Counted from the stretch's first letter, positions 25,131 to 35,939 are shown. The stretch: DNA of 64,000 bases from an uncultured Clostridia bacterium (GCA_934793215.1 CAKVOP010000002.1:62001-126000), one strand, 5' to 3'. The notes: generated by a model not told the origin, from the letters alone. Translations and numbers: made by a program.

Positions 25131-26839
25131 GAATAAGTAAACTGGTTGGTGAACGAGTAAAAGAAACTCCTAGCGGAGTGAGTGCGAAAAGTCACGCATT
25201 ACTTTTAAGGGCAGGATATATTAAACAAGTTGGTAATGGTATCTACTCTTTGATGCCATCTGCTCAAAGGGTTAGCCTAAAAATTCAAAATATTATAAGA
25301 GAAGAGATGAATAAGGTTGACGGGCAAGAAGTATTGATGCCTGTTGTTATGCCTCGTGAACTGTGGGAGAAAAGTGGAAGATATCGAGCTATCGGACAAG
25401 AAATGGTTAGATTTAAAGACAGAAATAACCATGATATGCTTTTGGGCATGACTCACGAGGAAGCCGCTGTTCATTTGGTTCAAAACACCATAAAAAGTTA
25501 CGACAATCTTCCTTGCATGATTTATCAATTTCAAACAAAGTTTAGAGATGAAGCACGTCCAAGAGCTGGACTTTTGCGAGTAAGAGAATTCACAATGAAA
25601 GACGCTTACTCATTTCACACGAGCCAAGAAGATTTGGAGCGTTATTATCAAAAGGTTTATGACGCTTATTGCAGAATTTATAAAAGAATGGGAATGAAAA
25701 ACTTTGTTTCTGTAAGTAGTGATACTGGAATGATGGGTGGTGGAAGAGCTGATGAATTCCAACTTTTAATTGATGCTGGTGAAGACAATATTGTTCTCTG
25801 TAGTCATTGTGATTACAAAGCAAATATGGAAGTTGCAACGAGTGTTATTGATAAGCCAGAATTTATTGATGAGCCATTAAAAGAGGTGTTTACTGGTAAC
25901 GCAAAAACCATAGACGAAGTTTGCAAAGAACTTAATATAACCGCGAAGCAAACTATAAAAGCGGTTTGCTATGCCGTAGTGGGTGAAGCGAATAGACTTA
26001 TTTTATCCTTTATAAGAGGAGATAAAGAAGTTAATGAAGCAAAACTTAAAAAAGCGGTTAACGCAGATGATATTGCTTTAACTGACCTTGCCGATACTGG
26101 ACTTGTAAAAGGAAATATTGGCTGTTTAAACTTGCCTGAAAGACTTGGGGAGTACTATTTAACTGTAATCTTCGACACTTCTCTTCAAGGAATGAAAGGT
26201 ATGGTTTCTGGGGCAAACAAAGAGGAATATCACATTGCAGGCGTAAATATGGAGCGAGATGTCGCAGGGGCGCGATATGAAGAATTTACAAAAGTTAGTG
26301 AAGGCGATTCGTGTCCTGTTTGTGGCAATCCTTTGACCATAAAGAAAGGAATTGAAGTAGGAAATATATTCCAACTTGGAACTAAATATTCTAAATCTAT
26401 GGGCTTAACCGTCCACATGCCTGATGGAAGTGAAATGAACCCAATCATGGGGTGTTACGGAATTGGTATTGGTAGATGTCTTGCAAGTATTGTAGAGGAA
26501 AGCAGTGACGAAAAGGGAATTGTTTGGCCTATGAGCATTGCACCTTGGCAGATATATCTCTGTCCATTACGTCTTGATGACGAAAGAGTTCTTTCAAAAG
26601 CGGAACAACTTTACAATGCTCTTTCTAGCAAATATGAAGTGCTTTACGATGATCGTAATGTTTCTGCTGGTGTAAAATTCGCTGATAGCGAGCTCATGGG
26701 GATCCCTGTGAGAGTTGTGGTTAGCCCAAGAAGTCTTGAAAACAATGAAGTGGAAGTGGTTTTAAGGGCATCAGGAGAAAAACAAATGGTTGCACTTGAA
26801 AACCTTGACACTTTACTTGAAAAGATTATAAATGCATGA
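25127..26839 (+). CDS. proS: Prolyl-tRNA synthetase (bacterial type, editing domain)
   Basis: Class II synthetase. Motif 1 region GNGIYSLMP, motif 2 FRDEARPRAGLLRVREF, motif 3 GIGIGRCLAS. The insertion of about 225-400 between motifs 2 and 3 is the YbaK-like editing domain that clears Ala-tRNA-Pro. The C-terminal anticodon-binding domain starts near 470. 570 residues. In B. subtilis proS follows rasP; here it is inside the xseA-xseB pair. Confidence 0.96.
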   Translation: MRISKLVGERVKETPSGVSAKSHALLLRAGYIKQVGNGIYSLMPSAQRVSLKIQNIIREEMNKVDGQEVLMPVVMPRELWEKSGRYRAIGQEMVRFKDRNNHDMLLGMTHEEAAVHLVQNTIKSYDNLPCMIYQFQTKFRDEARPRAGLLRVREFTMKDAYSFHTSQEDLERYYQKVYDAYCRIYKRMGMKNFVSVSSDTGMMGGGRADEFQLLIDAGEDNIVLCSHCDYKANMEVATSVIDKPEFIDEPLKEVFTGNAKTIDEVCKELNITAKQTIKAVCYAVVGEANRLILSFIRGDKEVNEAKLKKAVNADDIALTDLADTGLVKGNIGCLNLPERLGEYYLTVIFDTSLQGMKGMVSGANKEEYHIAGVNMERDVAGARYEEFTKVSEGDSCPVCGNPLTIKKGIEVGNIFQLGTKYSKSMGLTVHMPDGSEMNPIMGCYGIGIGRCLASIVEESSDEKGIVWPMSIAPWQIYLCPLRLDDERVLSKAEQLYNALSSKYEVLYDDRNVSAGVKFADSELMGIPVRVVVSPRSLENNEVEVVLRASGEKQMVALENLDTLLEKIINA

Positions 26840-26848
26840 GGGGGAAAT

Positions 26849-27058
26849 ATGGAAAAAGAAATATCTTATGAAGATGCGTCAAAGGAACTTAATGAGATTA
26901 TAAATAGATTGGAAGAGGGAGAAGTTCCAATGAGTGAAGCCCTTGAACTTTTCGAAAAAGGGAAAAACCTAGTTAAAGTTTGCTATTCTCACCTTGATAA
27001 AGCAAAAGGTAAACTCACAGAAATCAAGGAATCAATAGAAGGACTTGAAGAAATTTAA
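26849..27058 (+). CDS. xseB: Exodeoxyribonuclease VII small subunit
   Basis: 69-residue helical protein that packs on XseA. SYEDASKELNEIINRLEEGE and LEKGKNLVKVC-like helices are diagnostic (residues 5-24 and about 39-50). GAGGGGG ribosome site. ispA and dxs, which often follow xseB, are absent. Confidence 0.93.
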   Translation: MEKEISYEDASKELNEIINRLEEGEVPMSEALELFEKGKNLVKVCYSHLDKAKGKLTEIKESIEGLEEI

Positions 27059-27070
27059 CATACATTAGAC

Positions 27071-27658
27071 ATGGCATTCATAAAATATTTTGTGAAGAAA
27101 TATAGACAAGTTAAAATCGAATCTTTTTCAGGAGCGAAGAAATATTTATGGGCTTTTAAAATGTTCTTTATTGCCATAATTATGTCTTTGCTTTTTGGCT
27201 ATATAAGCGAAACTGTAATTTCGTCAGCTGGAATTATCATTGCTATTTTTATTATCTGTATCTTTATTTTTATCTCTGTAATATTTGATATGATTGGCAT
27301 CGCGGCCGCTTCTGCCGACATCGAAGTATTTGAAAAATGGGAGAAAAATGGAATCAAAGGTGCAGAGCGTGGGCTTAAACTATGCAATAATTCCGAAAAG
27401 GTATGCTCATTTTGTGCAGATGTTGTGGGCGATATTTGCAGTACTCTTTGTGGTGCAGGAGGTGCGGCTATTGTCGCAATGACTACAAAGAATTTAAAAC
27501 AAAATCACCACATTATTTTAATTTCAATTATTGTATCAGCGTTGATAGCTGGGTTGACAGTGTTTTTTAAGGCAATTATGAAAGAAAGAGCAATGAAAAA
27601 ATCTAACAAAATTCTTCTTAAACTAGGAAGAGTGTTAAATTTCTTCACAAAATTATAA
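27071..27658 (+). CDS. Conserved membrane protein, function unknown
   Basis: 195 residues. Hydrophobic segments at about 29-47, 50-75 and 148-168. Between the second and third lies a motif, IFDMIGIAAASADI, then NSEKVCSFCADVVGDICS and a Gly/Ala-rich stretch. Similar clostridial proteins are sometimes labelled CorB-like, but I see no CBS or CorC domain, so I assign no transport function. It starts 12 bases after xseB with no clear ribosome site and is probably the last gene of that operon. Confidence 0.7.
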   Translation: MAFIKYFVKKYRQVKIESFSGAKKYLWAFKMFFIAIIMSLLFGYISETVISSAGIIIAIFIICIFIFISVIFDMIGIAAASADIEVFEKWEKNGIKGAERGLKLCNNSEKVCSFCADVVGDICSTLCGAGGAAIVAMTTKNLKQNHHIILISIIVSALIAGLTVFFKAIMKERAMKKSNKILLKLGRVLNFFTKL

Positions 27659-27675
27659 AATTTTGATTAAAATAG

Positions 27676-27704
27676 TTGACAATCACTCAAATTTGTGATA
27701 GTAT
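27676..27704 (+). promoter_or_regulatory. sigma-A promoter of infC-rpmI-rplT
   Basis: TTGACA (27676-27681), exactly 17 bases, TAGTAT (27699-27704). Confidence 0.8.
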
Positions 27705-27710
27705 TTATGC

Positions 27711-27830
27711 GTATGAAAGCAGAAGTCCCACTTCTCACCATTCAGCAAAGGCTAGATTGGTAATAACTTAATTTATTTTAAAGTAAGTTTTTTGGTGGAG
27801 ATTTTTGTTTCCACCAAATTTTTTATTAAA
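27711..27830 (+). promoter_or_regulatory. L20-type leader with attenuator before infC
   Basis: The infC leader carries a CCCACTTCTCACC stretch like that of Firmicutes L20 leaders. AACTTA (27765-27770) can pair with TAAGTT near 27784-27789. Then TTTGGTGGA (27791-27799) pairs perfectly with TCCACCAAA (27810-27818), followed by a T-run: an intrinsic terminator. In B. subtilis, L20 binds such a leader and promotes premature termination. The same control is inferred here because rplT is in the operon. Confidence 0.75.
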
Positions 27831-27844
27831 AGGGGATTATAACA

Positions 27845-28360
27845 ATTTTTAAGGAACTTTTAATCAACGAACAAATTTCTGCTCAAGAAGTTCGTTTAAT
27901 TGGAGAAAATGGAGAACAACTTGGAGTTGTTTCAAGAGCAGAGGCACTTGCAAAGGCGGAAGAAGCAGGGCTTGACCTTGTTTTAATGTCGGCAGGAAGT
28001 GTGCCACCAGTTTGCAAAATCTTAAATTATGGTAAATTTAAGTATGATGCACTTAAAAAAGATAAAGAAATTAAAAAATCTCAAAAAATCATTGAAACCA
28101 AAGAAGTAAGACTTTCTATGACTATTGACGAACATGATATTCTTTATCGAGTATCAAGTGCTACAAAATTCCTCAAAGACGGGGATAAGGTTAAAGTTTC
28201 ACTCAAAATGAGAGGAAGAGAACAAGCCTATGTTAAAAAAGGTATTGAAATAGTTAAAGATTTCTGTGCTAGACTTGACGAAGTTGGACAACTGGAAAAA
28301 GAACCTGAACTTGTTGGGAGAAATATCTTTGTTGTTATAAGCCCAAAAAAGACAAAATAA
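27845..28360 (+). CDS. infC: Translation initiation factor IF-3 (AUU start)
   Basis: Two-domain factor that checks the initiator codon. The reading frame is open and conserved well upstream of the first ATG: LINEQISAQEVRLIGENGEQ is canonical IF-3 N-terminus. I place the start at ATT 27845, nine bases after AGGGG (27831-27835), giving 171 residues. An AUU start is known for E. coli and Bacillus infC and makes synthesis self-limiting, since IF-3 discriminates against non-AUG codons. ATA at 27839 is too close to the ribosome site. Confidence 0.93.
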   Translation: MFKELLINEQISAQEVRLIGENGEQLGVVSRAEALAKAEEAGLDLVLMSAGSVPPVCKILNYGKFKYDALKKDKEIKKSQKIIETKEVRLSMTIDEHDILYRVSSATKFLKDGDKVKVSLKMRGREQAYVKKGIEIVKDFCARLDEVGQLEKEPELVGRNIFVVISPKKTK

Positions 28361-28372
28361 AGGAGAAAAATT

Positions 28373-28567
28373 ATGCCAAAACAAAAAACACACAGTGGAT
28401 GCAAAAAGCGTTTCCATGTAACAGCAAATGGTAAAATTAAATTTGCTAGACCTGGTAAGGGACACTTCCTTACAAAGAAATCACAATCAGTAAAGAAAAA
28501 ACTTAGAAAGGGATCTTACATTTCTGGTAAAAATGCACAGAACATTAAGACTCTTCTTGCTAAATAG
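28373..28567 (+). CDS. rpmI: 50S ribosomal protein L35
   Basis: 64-residue basic protein. MPKQKTHSGCKKRFHVTANG is canonical (residues 1-20). AAAGGAG ribosome site. Middle gene of infC-rpmI-rplT. Confidence 0.97.
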   Translation: MPKQKTHSGCKKRFHVTANGKIKFARPGKGHFLTKKSQSVKKKLRKGSYISGKNAQNIKTLLAK

Positions 28568-28578
28568 GAGGCCAAATC

Positions 28579-28920
28579 ATGAGAATTAAGAGAGCAGTTA
28601 ACGCAGTTAAAAAGCGTCGTTCTATCCTTAAAAGTGCAAAAGGATACAGAGGAGCAAAATCTAAACTTTACAGAACAGCAAGAGAACAAGTAATGAAGAG
28701 CGGACAATACGCTTACATTGGCCGTAAAGCAAAGAAAAGAAATTTTAGAGCACTTTGGATTACAAGAATTAATGCTGGATGCAGAGAAAATGGAATTTCT
28801 TATTCAAAATTTATCGCTGGACTTAAAAACAAGGGTATTGACCTTAACAGAAAAGTTCTTGCAGATATGGCTGTTAGAGAGCCTGAAACTTTCGCAGCAC
28901 TTGTTGGACAGGTTAAATAA
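28579..28920 (+). CDS. rplT: 50S ribosomal protein L20
   Basis: 113 residues. MRIKRAVNAVKKRR opening, then GYRGAKSKLYRTAREQVMKS (about 22-41). Builds the early 50S and is the probable feedback regulator of this operon through the leader at 27711-27830. Confidence 0.97.
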   Translation: MRIKRAVNAVKKRRSILKSAKGYRGAKSKLYRTAREQVMKSGQYAYIGRKAKKRNFRALWITRINAGCRENGISYSKFIAGLKNKGIDLNRKVLADMAVREPETFAALVGQVK

Positions 28921-28922
28921 TA

Positions 28923-29648
28923 ATGCTTGTTAAAGCATCAACATCTTTAATTAAAGACTTAAAAAAGCAAAAACGGGAAAATGGTTCTTTGCTTTTTTTA
29001 GATAACTTTAAAATTATAAAAGATGCCATTAAGGCGGGGCTAAAACCTCGCTATATTTTGGTGAGTGATGAAAGCTTAAACATCTGGGAAAATGAGAATG
29101 TTTATAAAGTCGATAGACAAACCATTGAGCAACTTTCAGACAGCAGAACACCACAGGGAGTGGTTTGTATATTAGACTACCTACCACATATTGTAGAAAG
29201 TCCTAAAACAAATTTCCTTGTTGTTGACTCGCTTCAAGATCCCGGGAATGTTGGAACTCTTATAAGAACAGCGACCGCGTGTGGATTTGAATATGTATAT
29301 CTTCTTGATAGCGTTAAGGTCACAAATTCAAAACTGGTTAGAAGCAGTGTAGGAACTATTTTTCAAAGCAAAATCATTTCTATGACAAAAGATGAATTTT
29401 GTCAATATGTAAAGGAATGGAATTTAAACCTTATTATGACTGATATGGAAGGGGACAACATTTTTACAAGCAAATTTAATGGATTGGTTGGAGTTGTTGT
29501 TGGAAATGAAGGACAAGGGGTTTGTGATCAAATTGCAAAACTTTGCTCAAAGACTGTTAAAATACCTATGCGAGCAGGAGTAGAAAGTTTAAATGCTTCA
29601 ATTTCAGGTGCAATAATTATGTATGAAATCGCCAAAAACAACCTTTAA
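28923..29648 (+). CDS. SpoU/TrmH-family RNA 2-O-ribose methyltransferase
   Basis: SPOUT-fold methyltransferase. An N-terminal substrate-binding domain (about 1-90) is followed by the three SpoU motifs: DPGNVGTLIRTA, VVVGNEGQGV and IPMRAGVESLNASISGAI, the last forming the trefoil knot that binds S-adenosylmethionine. 241 residues. In Firmicutes a relative (YsgA) follows rplT. The target rRNA or tRNA nucleotide cannot be told from sequence. It starts 2 bases after rplT. Confidence 0.88.
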   Translation: MLVKASTSLIKDLKKQKRENGSLLFLDNFKIIKDAIKAGLKPRYILVSDESLNIWENENVYKVDRQTIEQLSDSRTPQGVVCILDYLPHIVESPKTNFLVVDSLQDPGNVGTLIRTATACGFEYVYLLDSVKVTNSKLVRSSVGTIFQSKIISMTKDEFCQYVKEWNLNLIMTDMEGDNIFTSKFNGLVGVVVGNEGQGVCDQIAKLCSKTVKIPMRAGVESLNASISGAIIMYEIAKNNL

Positions 29649-29671
29649 TTTATTTATTAAGTAGAAAACTA

Positions 29672-29700
29672 TTGACAATAATGAACAAAAAAAATATAAT
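29672..29700 (+). promoter_or_regulatory. sigma-A promoter of yebC
   Basis: TTGACA (29672-29677), 17 bases, TATAAT (29695-29700). Both boxes are consensus. Confidence 0.8.
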
Positions 29701-29743
29701 AAAAATGTTAAAGAAATTGTAAAAATTACAAAGAGGAGTTAAT

Positions 29744-30481
29744 ATGTCAGGACATTCTAAATGGCACAATATACAAGCAAGAAAAGGGAAAAGTGACGCC
29801 GCAAGAGGAAAAATATTCACAAAAATAGGCCGTGAGATTGCAGTTGTTGTTAAAAATGGCGGTGCAGACCCAGTTTCCAACCCAAGACTTAAAGATGTTA
29901 TCCAAAAAGCAAAACAAAGCAACATGCCAAATGATACTATTGAAAGAAGTATCAAAAAAGCAGCAGGCGAAATGGGCAATGTAAACTACGAAAGTTGCAC
30001 TTACGAGGGGTATGGACAAGGCGGCTCTGCTGTTATAGTAGAATGCCTTACAGACAATAAAAATCGTACCGCTGGTGATGTTCGTCACGCATTTGATAAA
30101 TTTGGAGGCGCACTTGGTTCAAATGGTTGCGTTAGTTATTTATTCCAAAGAAAAGGGGTTGTGACAGTTGAAAAGACTGATGGCCTCGACGGCGACGAAC
30201 TCATGCTTACTGCTCTTGATGGTGGTGCGATTGATGTAGTCGAATATGATGATTGCTACGAAATAATTACAAATCCAAATGAACATTCGGCTGTAGAAGA
30301 AACACTTACTAATGCTGGGTACAGCGTGATTTCAGCAGAAACAACACTTGTCGCTGATAGTTATATCGATCTTGATGAAGAAAAGGTTGTAAAATTTAAC
30401 AGAATGATTGAAACCCTCGAAGACCTTGATGATGTTCAAGAAGTTTATCATAATGTTAATCTTCCAGATGACGAGGAATAA
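29744..30481 (+). CDS. yebC: YebC/TACO1 family protein
   Basis: 245 residues, three-domain YebC. The start [20 protein letters not shown] (1-20) is diagnostic, and [14 protein letters not shown] lies mid-protein. Members are described as transcription regulators in some bacteria and as translation factors easing proline-rich stalls in others. Its place upstream of ruvC is common. Confidence 0.93.
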   Translation: MSGHSKWHNIQARKGKSDAARGKIFTKIGREIAVVVKNGGADPVSNPRLKDVIQKAKQSNMPNDTIERSIKKAAGEMGNVNYESCTYEGYGQGGSAVIVECLTDNKNRTAGDVRHAFDKFGGALGSNGCVSYLFQRKGVVTVEKTDGLDGDELMLTALDGGAIDVVEYDDCYEIITNPNEHSAVEETLTNAGYSVISAETTLVADSYIDLDEEKVVKFNRMIETLEDLDDVQEVYHNVNLPDDEE

Positions 30482-30674
30482 GCTTTAAGCATTGGTAATT
30501 TATTATATTAGAATAGGTTGTTGTTATTAATCCTTACAAATAAGAAAATGGCAAGATATGCAACTTGAATTAAAATGACAGTAAATTCATTATATTACGC
30601 TAAAAATATTTTTACGATAAATTTGCATAAAGATGTTATAGATGAAAATGATATGTTTACAAAGGAGAGCGATC

Positions 30675-30926
30675 ATGAAAAAAAACTGGGCTGAAAGATT
30701 TGATGAAGAGCAAGACGAACTAGCTGAAAGAATTGCAAGAAATAGAGAGATAACTAGACTTGCGGAAGAGGAAAAGACTAAAAGAGAGGCAGAGGAACAA
30801 AAAAAGGCTCAAACAACATCAAGTGAACCATTGCCACGTCAAGTTGGTTGGTTAAGACCTGATGAGAAAGTAGGAACTTTTACAGAAAACTATTCATTTT
30901 TTGATGACGAAACTGAACGCGAATAA
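30675..30926 (+). CDS. Small charged coiled-coil protein, unknown
   Basis: 83 residues from ATG 30675, which follows AAAGGAGAG. A highly charged Glu/Arg/Lys stretch of about 40 residues looks like a single coiled-coil helix. A short conserved-looking tail with LPRQVGWLRPDEKVGTF follows, then an acidic end. An in-frame ATG at 30642 lacks a site. I recognise no family. Confidence 0.6.
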   Translation: MKKNWAERFDEEQDELAERIARNREITRLAEEEKTKREAEEQKKAQTTSSEPLPRQVGWLRPDEKVGTFTENYSFFDDETERE

Positions 30927-31171
30927 TCAATGCGTTCTTTTTTCTTTTAACTGGCAACTATGCGAAAATAAGATTTTATAAATTAAAAATACTTTTATTT
31001 TGATAATAATTATACAACTTTATTTTGATAGTAATTTTACAACCAATTTCCTTATAAAATTTACGTTATTAATTTCTTTGCCCAAGAACAGAGGGGATTT
31101 TGCATTTAAAAGAAATAAACGAAACAACTCCGTTTATGTGCTTAATTAGGCCTATTTTTTATAATAATAAG

Positions 31172-31200
31172 TTGACTATTTTTGCACAAAATGGTAAAAT
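31172..31200 (+). promoter_or_regulatory. sigma-A promoter giving a leaderless ruvC mRNA
   Basis: TTGACT (31172-31177), 17 bases, TAAAAT (31195-31200) with an extended TGG. The ruvC ATG is at +7 from the end of the -10, and no Shine-Dalgarno is present. Confidence 0.7.
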
Positions 31201-31206
31201 CAAACT

Positions 31207-31695
31207 ATGATTATACTTGGAATAGACCCAGGATATGCAATTGTAGGGTACGGAATTATTGATACTAATAAACCAAACATGGTTGTTGACTATGGTGCAA
31301 TCACAACTCCAAAAGAAGACCCCATGCCAGTTAGACTAGAAGCAATTGATTCGAGTTTAAAATACCTCTTTGATAAATACAAACCAGATGTAGTTGCGAT
31401 AGAGGAACTTTTTTATTTTAAAAATCAAAAAACTGTTATACCCGTTGCAGAAGCGAGAGGAGTTATCGTGCTGGCATGCCAAAAGTATTGTGGGAATATC
31501 TATGAATATACACCTCTTCAAATAAAACAAGCATTAACTGGTCAAGGAAGAGCAGAAAAAGCACAAGTACAATACATGGTTAAAGCGATATTAGGGTTAA
31601 ATGCAATTCCCAAACCTGATGATGCGGCAGATGCCCTTGCTGTTGCAATTTGCCATAGTCAAACAAGCCCATCATTAAATCACAACAGAGCATAA
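31207..31695 (+). CDS. ruvC: Holliday junction resolvase RuvC
   Basis: RNase H-fold endonuclease that cuts Holliday junctions. Catalytic acids: Asp7 in LGIDPG, the Glu pair in AIEELFY, and the C-terminal DDAADALA aspartates. 162 residues. RuvC is usual in Clostridia, whereas Bacilli use RecU. ruvAB follow after 78 bases. Confidence 0.95.
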   Translation: MIILGIDPGYAIVGYGIIDTNKPNMVVDYGAITTPKEDPMPVRLEAIDSSLKYLFDKYKPDVVAIEELFYFKNQKTVIPVAEARGVIVLACQKYCGNIYEYTPLQIKQALTGQGRAEKAQVQYMVKAILGLNAIPKPDDAADALAVAICHSQTSPSLNHNRA

Positions 31696-31773
31696 ATCCA
31701 ATAAGATAACAACGTTAATTTTTTAATTTTCAAATTTAATAAAACATTTATCCAAAACTTAAAAGGAAGAAAT

Positions 31774-32367
31774 ATGATTTCATTTTTAATAGGAATAATT
31801 GAAGAAAAACAGGAAAACATGTTGGTGTTGAATGTTACTGGTGTCGGTTATGAAATTAATGTATCAGCCAACACATTGAGTTCATTGCCAATGGAAGGCG
31901 AAACAGTAAAAATATTAACATACATGGCCGTTAGAGAAGATGGTGTCTATTTGTTTGGCTTTTCTTCAAAAGAGGAACGTGAATTGTTTTTTAAACTTAT
32001 TTCAGTAAGTGGAATTGGCCCTAAAATGGCAATATCTATACTTTCTGGTCTTTCTTTAAGTGATCTCGTTATGGCAATTATAAATCAAGACCACAAACTT
32101 CTTTCAAAGATAAAAGGTTTGGGCAAAAAAACTGCAGAGAGAATTTGTCTTGAATTAAAAGATAAATTATCAATTACTGGTGAAAACATTGATAATGCTT
32201 CTTTTGGTGGTGATTACAACGAAGATGCAGTTCAAATGGCTACGGATACACTTATAAGTCTTGGAATTAATAAAAATGATGCGTATATGCTTGCAAGAGC
32301 AAATGCAACCGCCGAGTCTACTGCGGAAGAAATTATATCAAAGTCATTGAGGGGGTATAGGGGATAA
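31774..32367 (+). CDS. ruvA: Holliday junction DNA helicase subunit RuvA
   Basis: Binds the four-way junction and loads RuvB. OB-fold N-terminus (1 to about 65), double helix-hairpin-helix with [14 protein letters not shown] and [20 protein letters not shown] (about 105-124), flexible linker, and a C-terminal three-helix domain contacting RuvB. 197 residues. Its last base is the first base of ruvB. Confidence 0.95.
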   Translation: MISFLIGIIEEKQENMLVLNVTGVGYEINVSANTLSSLPMEGETVKILTYMAVREDGVYLFGFSSKEERELFFKLISVSGIGPKMAISILSGLSLSDLVMAIINQDHKLLSKIKGLGKKTAERICLELKDKLSITGENIDNASFGGDYNEDAVQMATDTLISLGINKNDAYMLARANATAESTAEEIISKSLRGYRG

Positions 32368-33383
32368 TGGAAGAACTTGACAACAGATTTATAACAAGCA
32401 CTAAAAATTTAACTGATGCCGAGATAGAAAACTCTTTACGACCTACTACAATGGATCAATACATTGGTCAAAACAAAGTAAAAGAAGCACTTTCAGTATA
32501 CATAAAAGCTGCTAAAACAAGAAAAGAAAGTCTTGACCATGTCCTTTTGTATGGGCCTCCCGGGCTTGGCAAAACAACACTTTCACATATCATTGCAAAT
32601 GAACTTGGTAGTCAATTCAAAGTAACATCAGGTCCAGCAATTGAACATGCGGCTGACCTTGCAGCGATTCTTACAAATCTTAACGAAAACGACGTTTTAT
32701 TTATTGATGAAATTCACAGATTGAATAAGACAGTGGAAGAAATACTTTATCCCGCAATGGAAGATTTTGCGTTGGATTTCATTGTGGGAAAAGGACCATC
32801 GGCACGAAATATGCGTTTAAAGATTAAACCTTTTACGCTTATTGGAGCAACTACAAGAGCCGGTATGCTTACTAACCCTTTGCGTGATAGATTTGGTGTG
32901 ATATGTAGACTTGAACTTTATTCTACAGAGGATTTGCAAATAATTATTAATCGTTCTGCCAGCATTTTAGGAATAAAAATTGATGAAGATGCCAGCAAGG
33001 AAATAGCAATGCGTTCACGCGGAACACCTCGTATAGCAAATCGTTTATTGAAAAGGGTTAGAGATTACGCACAAGTTTTAGGAGAGGGGCACATAACCAA
33101 ACAAATTGCGGATAAAACCTTGCAAATAATGGAAATTGACGATTTGGGATTAGATACAATAGATAGAAAAATTATGCTTTCTATCGTTAATAAATTTGGT
33201 GGTGGTCCAGTTGGACTTGACACTTTGGCAGCAACGATAAGCGAAGACGCAACCACTATTGAAGATGTATATGAGCCTTATCTTCTTCAACTTGGGTTTA
33301 TTTCAAGAACTCCAAGAGGTCGTATAGCACTTGAACCTGCTTATAAACATTTTGGGATCGTTTATCCTGGCGTGAAGGCATAA
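32367..33383 (+). CDS. ruvB: Holliday junction DNA helicase RuvB
   Basis: AAA+ motor for branch migration. Walker [11 protein letters not shown], Walker B FIDEIHRL, sensor 1 IGATTRAG, arginine finger region NPLRDRFG, C-terminal winged helix with [11 protein letters not shown]. 338 residues. One-base overlap with ruvA. Confidence 0.97.
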   Translation: MEELDNRFITSTKNLTDAEIENSLRPTTMDQYIGQNKVKEALSVYIKAAKTRKESLDHVLLYGPPGLGKTTLSHIIANELGSQFKVTSGPAIEHAADLAAILTNLNENDVLFIDEIHRLNKTVEEILYPAMEDFALDFIVGKGPSARNMRLKIKPFTLIGATTRAGMLTNPLRDRFGVICRLELYSTEDLQIIINRSASILGIKIDEDASKEIAMRSRGTPRIANRLLKRVRDYAQVLGEGHITKQIADKTLQIMEIDDLGLDTIDRKIMLSIVNKFGGGPVGLDTLAATISEDATTIEDVYEPYLLQLGFISRTPRGRIALEPAYKHFGIVYPGVKA

Positions 33384-33529
33384 ATTAAGACAACTTATTT
33401 TACATGCAAATAAAAATTTTATAACATTAATTTTGAGAAGCTTATATCTATAAATTATTTTATTTAAGAAAGATATCAAAAAAAGTTTCTCCGTGGAATT
33501 GGACTGTTTTTCCAATTAAAAGGGTAGTT

Positions 33530-34576
33530 ATGACTAATATTCAAAACAAAGATTTATTTAAAAAGAGCAGTTATTTTTACGATTTACCGGAAGAGCTTAT
33601 CGCTCAAACACCTGTCGAGCCAAGAGACTCTTCAAGACTGCTTGTATACAATAGAAAAAATGACGCAATTTATCATAAGCATTTTTATGACATTATTGAT
33701 TATTTAAAAAAAGGTGATGTGCTTGTAGTAAACAATACTCGTGTTTTACCTGCACGTCTTTATGGTTATAAGGAAACAGGTGCTAAAATTGAAATTTTGC
33801 TTCAAAAACGCATAGATTTAACGACTTGGGAGGTTATTGCTCGACCTTTTAAAAGATTAGATGTCGGCACAAAGGTTGTTTTTAGCGAACAATTATCTTG
33901 CACCATAACTGAAAAAGGTACTTATGGAGGGTGCAAAGTCAAATTTGCCTATGAGGGTGTGTTTGAACATAGATTAAGCGAAGTTGGGCAAATGCCTTTG
34001 CCTCCATATATTCATGAAAAACTTAAGGATAAAGAGAGATATCAAACTGTTTATTCCAAAGTAGAGGGATCTTCCGCTGCACCAACAGCAGGGCTTCATT
34101 TCACGCCACAACTTTTAGAAAAAATAAAAGAAAAAGGAGTGCAAATAGTTGAAGTGTTGCTTCATGTAGGCCTTGGAACTTTTAGACCTGTTAAAGAAGA
34201 AAATATTTTAGCACATGAAATGCATAGCGAGTATATTGAACTTTCACAAGAGAATGCCAACATCTTAAACAAAGCAAAAGAAGAGGGTAGAAGAGTAATT
34301 GCGGTGGGAACAACAAGCGTACGTGTGCTTGAGAGTTGTGCTAGTGAAGATGGAAAACTTGTTCCCCAAAAGACAAACACGCAAATATTTATTTATCCAT
34401 CTTATAGATTCAAAGTTGTAGATGCTCTTATTACTAACTTTCACCTTCCAGAAAGTACTTTAATTATGTTGGTTTCCGCTTTCGCTGGCTATGACCAAAC
34501 GATGAATATATATAACATTGCGGTAAAAGATAAATATAGATTTTTCTCATTCGGAGATGCAATGTTTATAGAATAG
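33530..34576 (+). CDS. queA: S-adenosylmethionine:tRNA ribosyltransferase-isomerase
   Basis: Second-last step of queuosine synthesis: transfers the ribosyl part of SAM to preQ1 in t[26 protein letters not shown] (about 16-38), the GLHFT motif after APTAG, and [13 protein letters not shown] are diagnostic. 348 residues. Precedes tgt, as in most Firmicutes. A small hairpin, AATTGGA/TCCAATT, sits just before the ribosome site. Confidence 0.95.
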   Translation: MTNIQNKDLFKKSSYFYDLPEELIAQTPVEPRDSSRLLVYNRKNDAIYHKHFYDIIDYLKKGDVLVVNNTRVLPARLYGYKETGAKIEILLQKRIDLTTWEVIARPFKRLDVGTKVVFSEQLSCTITEKGTYGGCKVKFAYEGVFEHRLSEVGQMPLPPYIHEKLKDKERYQTVYSKVEGSSAAPTAGLHFTPQLLEKIKEKGVQIVEVLLHVGLGTFRPVKEENILAHEMHSEYIELSQENANILNKAKEEGRRVIAVGTTSVRVLESCASEDGKLVPQKTNTQIFIYPSYRFKVVDALITNFHLPESTLIMLVSAFAGYDQTMNIYNIAVKDKYRFFSFGDAMFIE

Positions 34577-34582
34577 CACAAT

Positions 34583-34610
34583 ATGTTGTATGTAGTCTAA
34601 TATACAACAT
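34583..34610. repeat. Inverted repeat between queA and tgt
   Basis: ATGTTGTAT (34583-34591) and ATACAACAT (34602-34610) form a perfect 9-bp hairpin with a 10-nt loop. No T-run follows, so it is not a terminator; it may stabilise the mRNA. Confidence 0.5.
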
Positions 34611-34645
34611 AGAATATGTAGACTCGTAAGAAAAAATAAAAATAG

Positions 34646-35791
<1,146 letters not shown>

Positions 35792-35865
35792 TTTATCATC
35801 AGCCTATATTTTGCGTAAAGTCTATTTTGCTTAAAATTATTTTTAGTGCCAAATAACAAAATCAT

Positions 35866-35896
35866 GAGAATAAATATGAATTTTATTCTCTTTTTT
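35866..35896 (+). terminator. Terminator after tgt
   Basis: GAGAATAAA (35866-35874) pairs with TTTATTCTC (35882-35890), then six T. Lies 75 bases after tgt and just upstream of the rny promoter. Confidence 0.85.
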
Positions 35897-35906
35897 GTTG
35901 TTTTAT

Positions 35907-35935
35907 TTGACTTATTTTTGACCATAAGTTATACT
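35907..35935 (+). promoter_or_regulatory. sigma-A promoter of rny
   Basis: TTGACT (35907-35912), 17 bases, TATACT (35930-35935). Confidence 0.7.
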
Positions 35936-35939
35936 AGAT

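Noticed and set aside
30990..31045. Possible CRISPR array
   Set aside because: Only two AT-rich direct repeats without spacers and no cas genes in the window.
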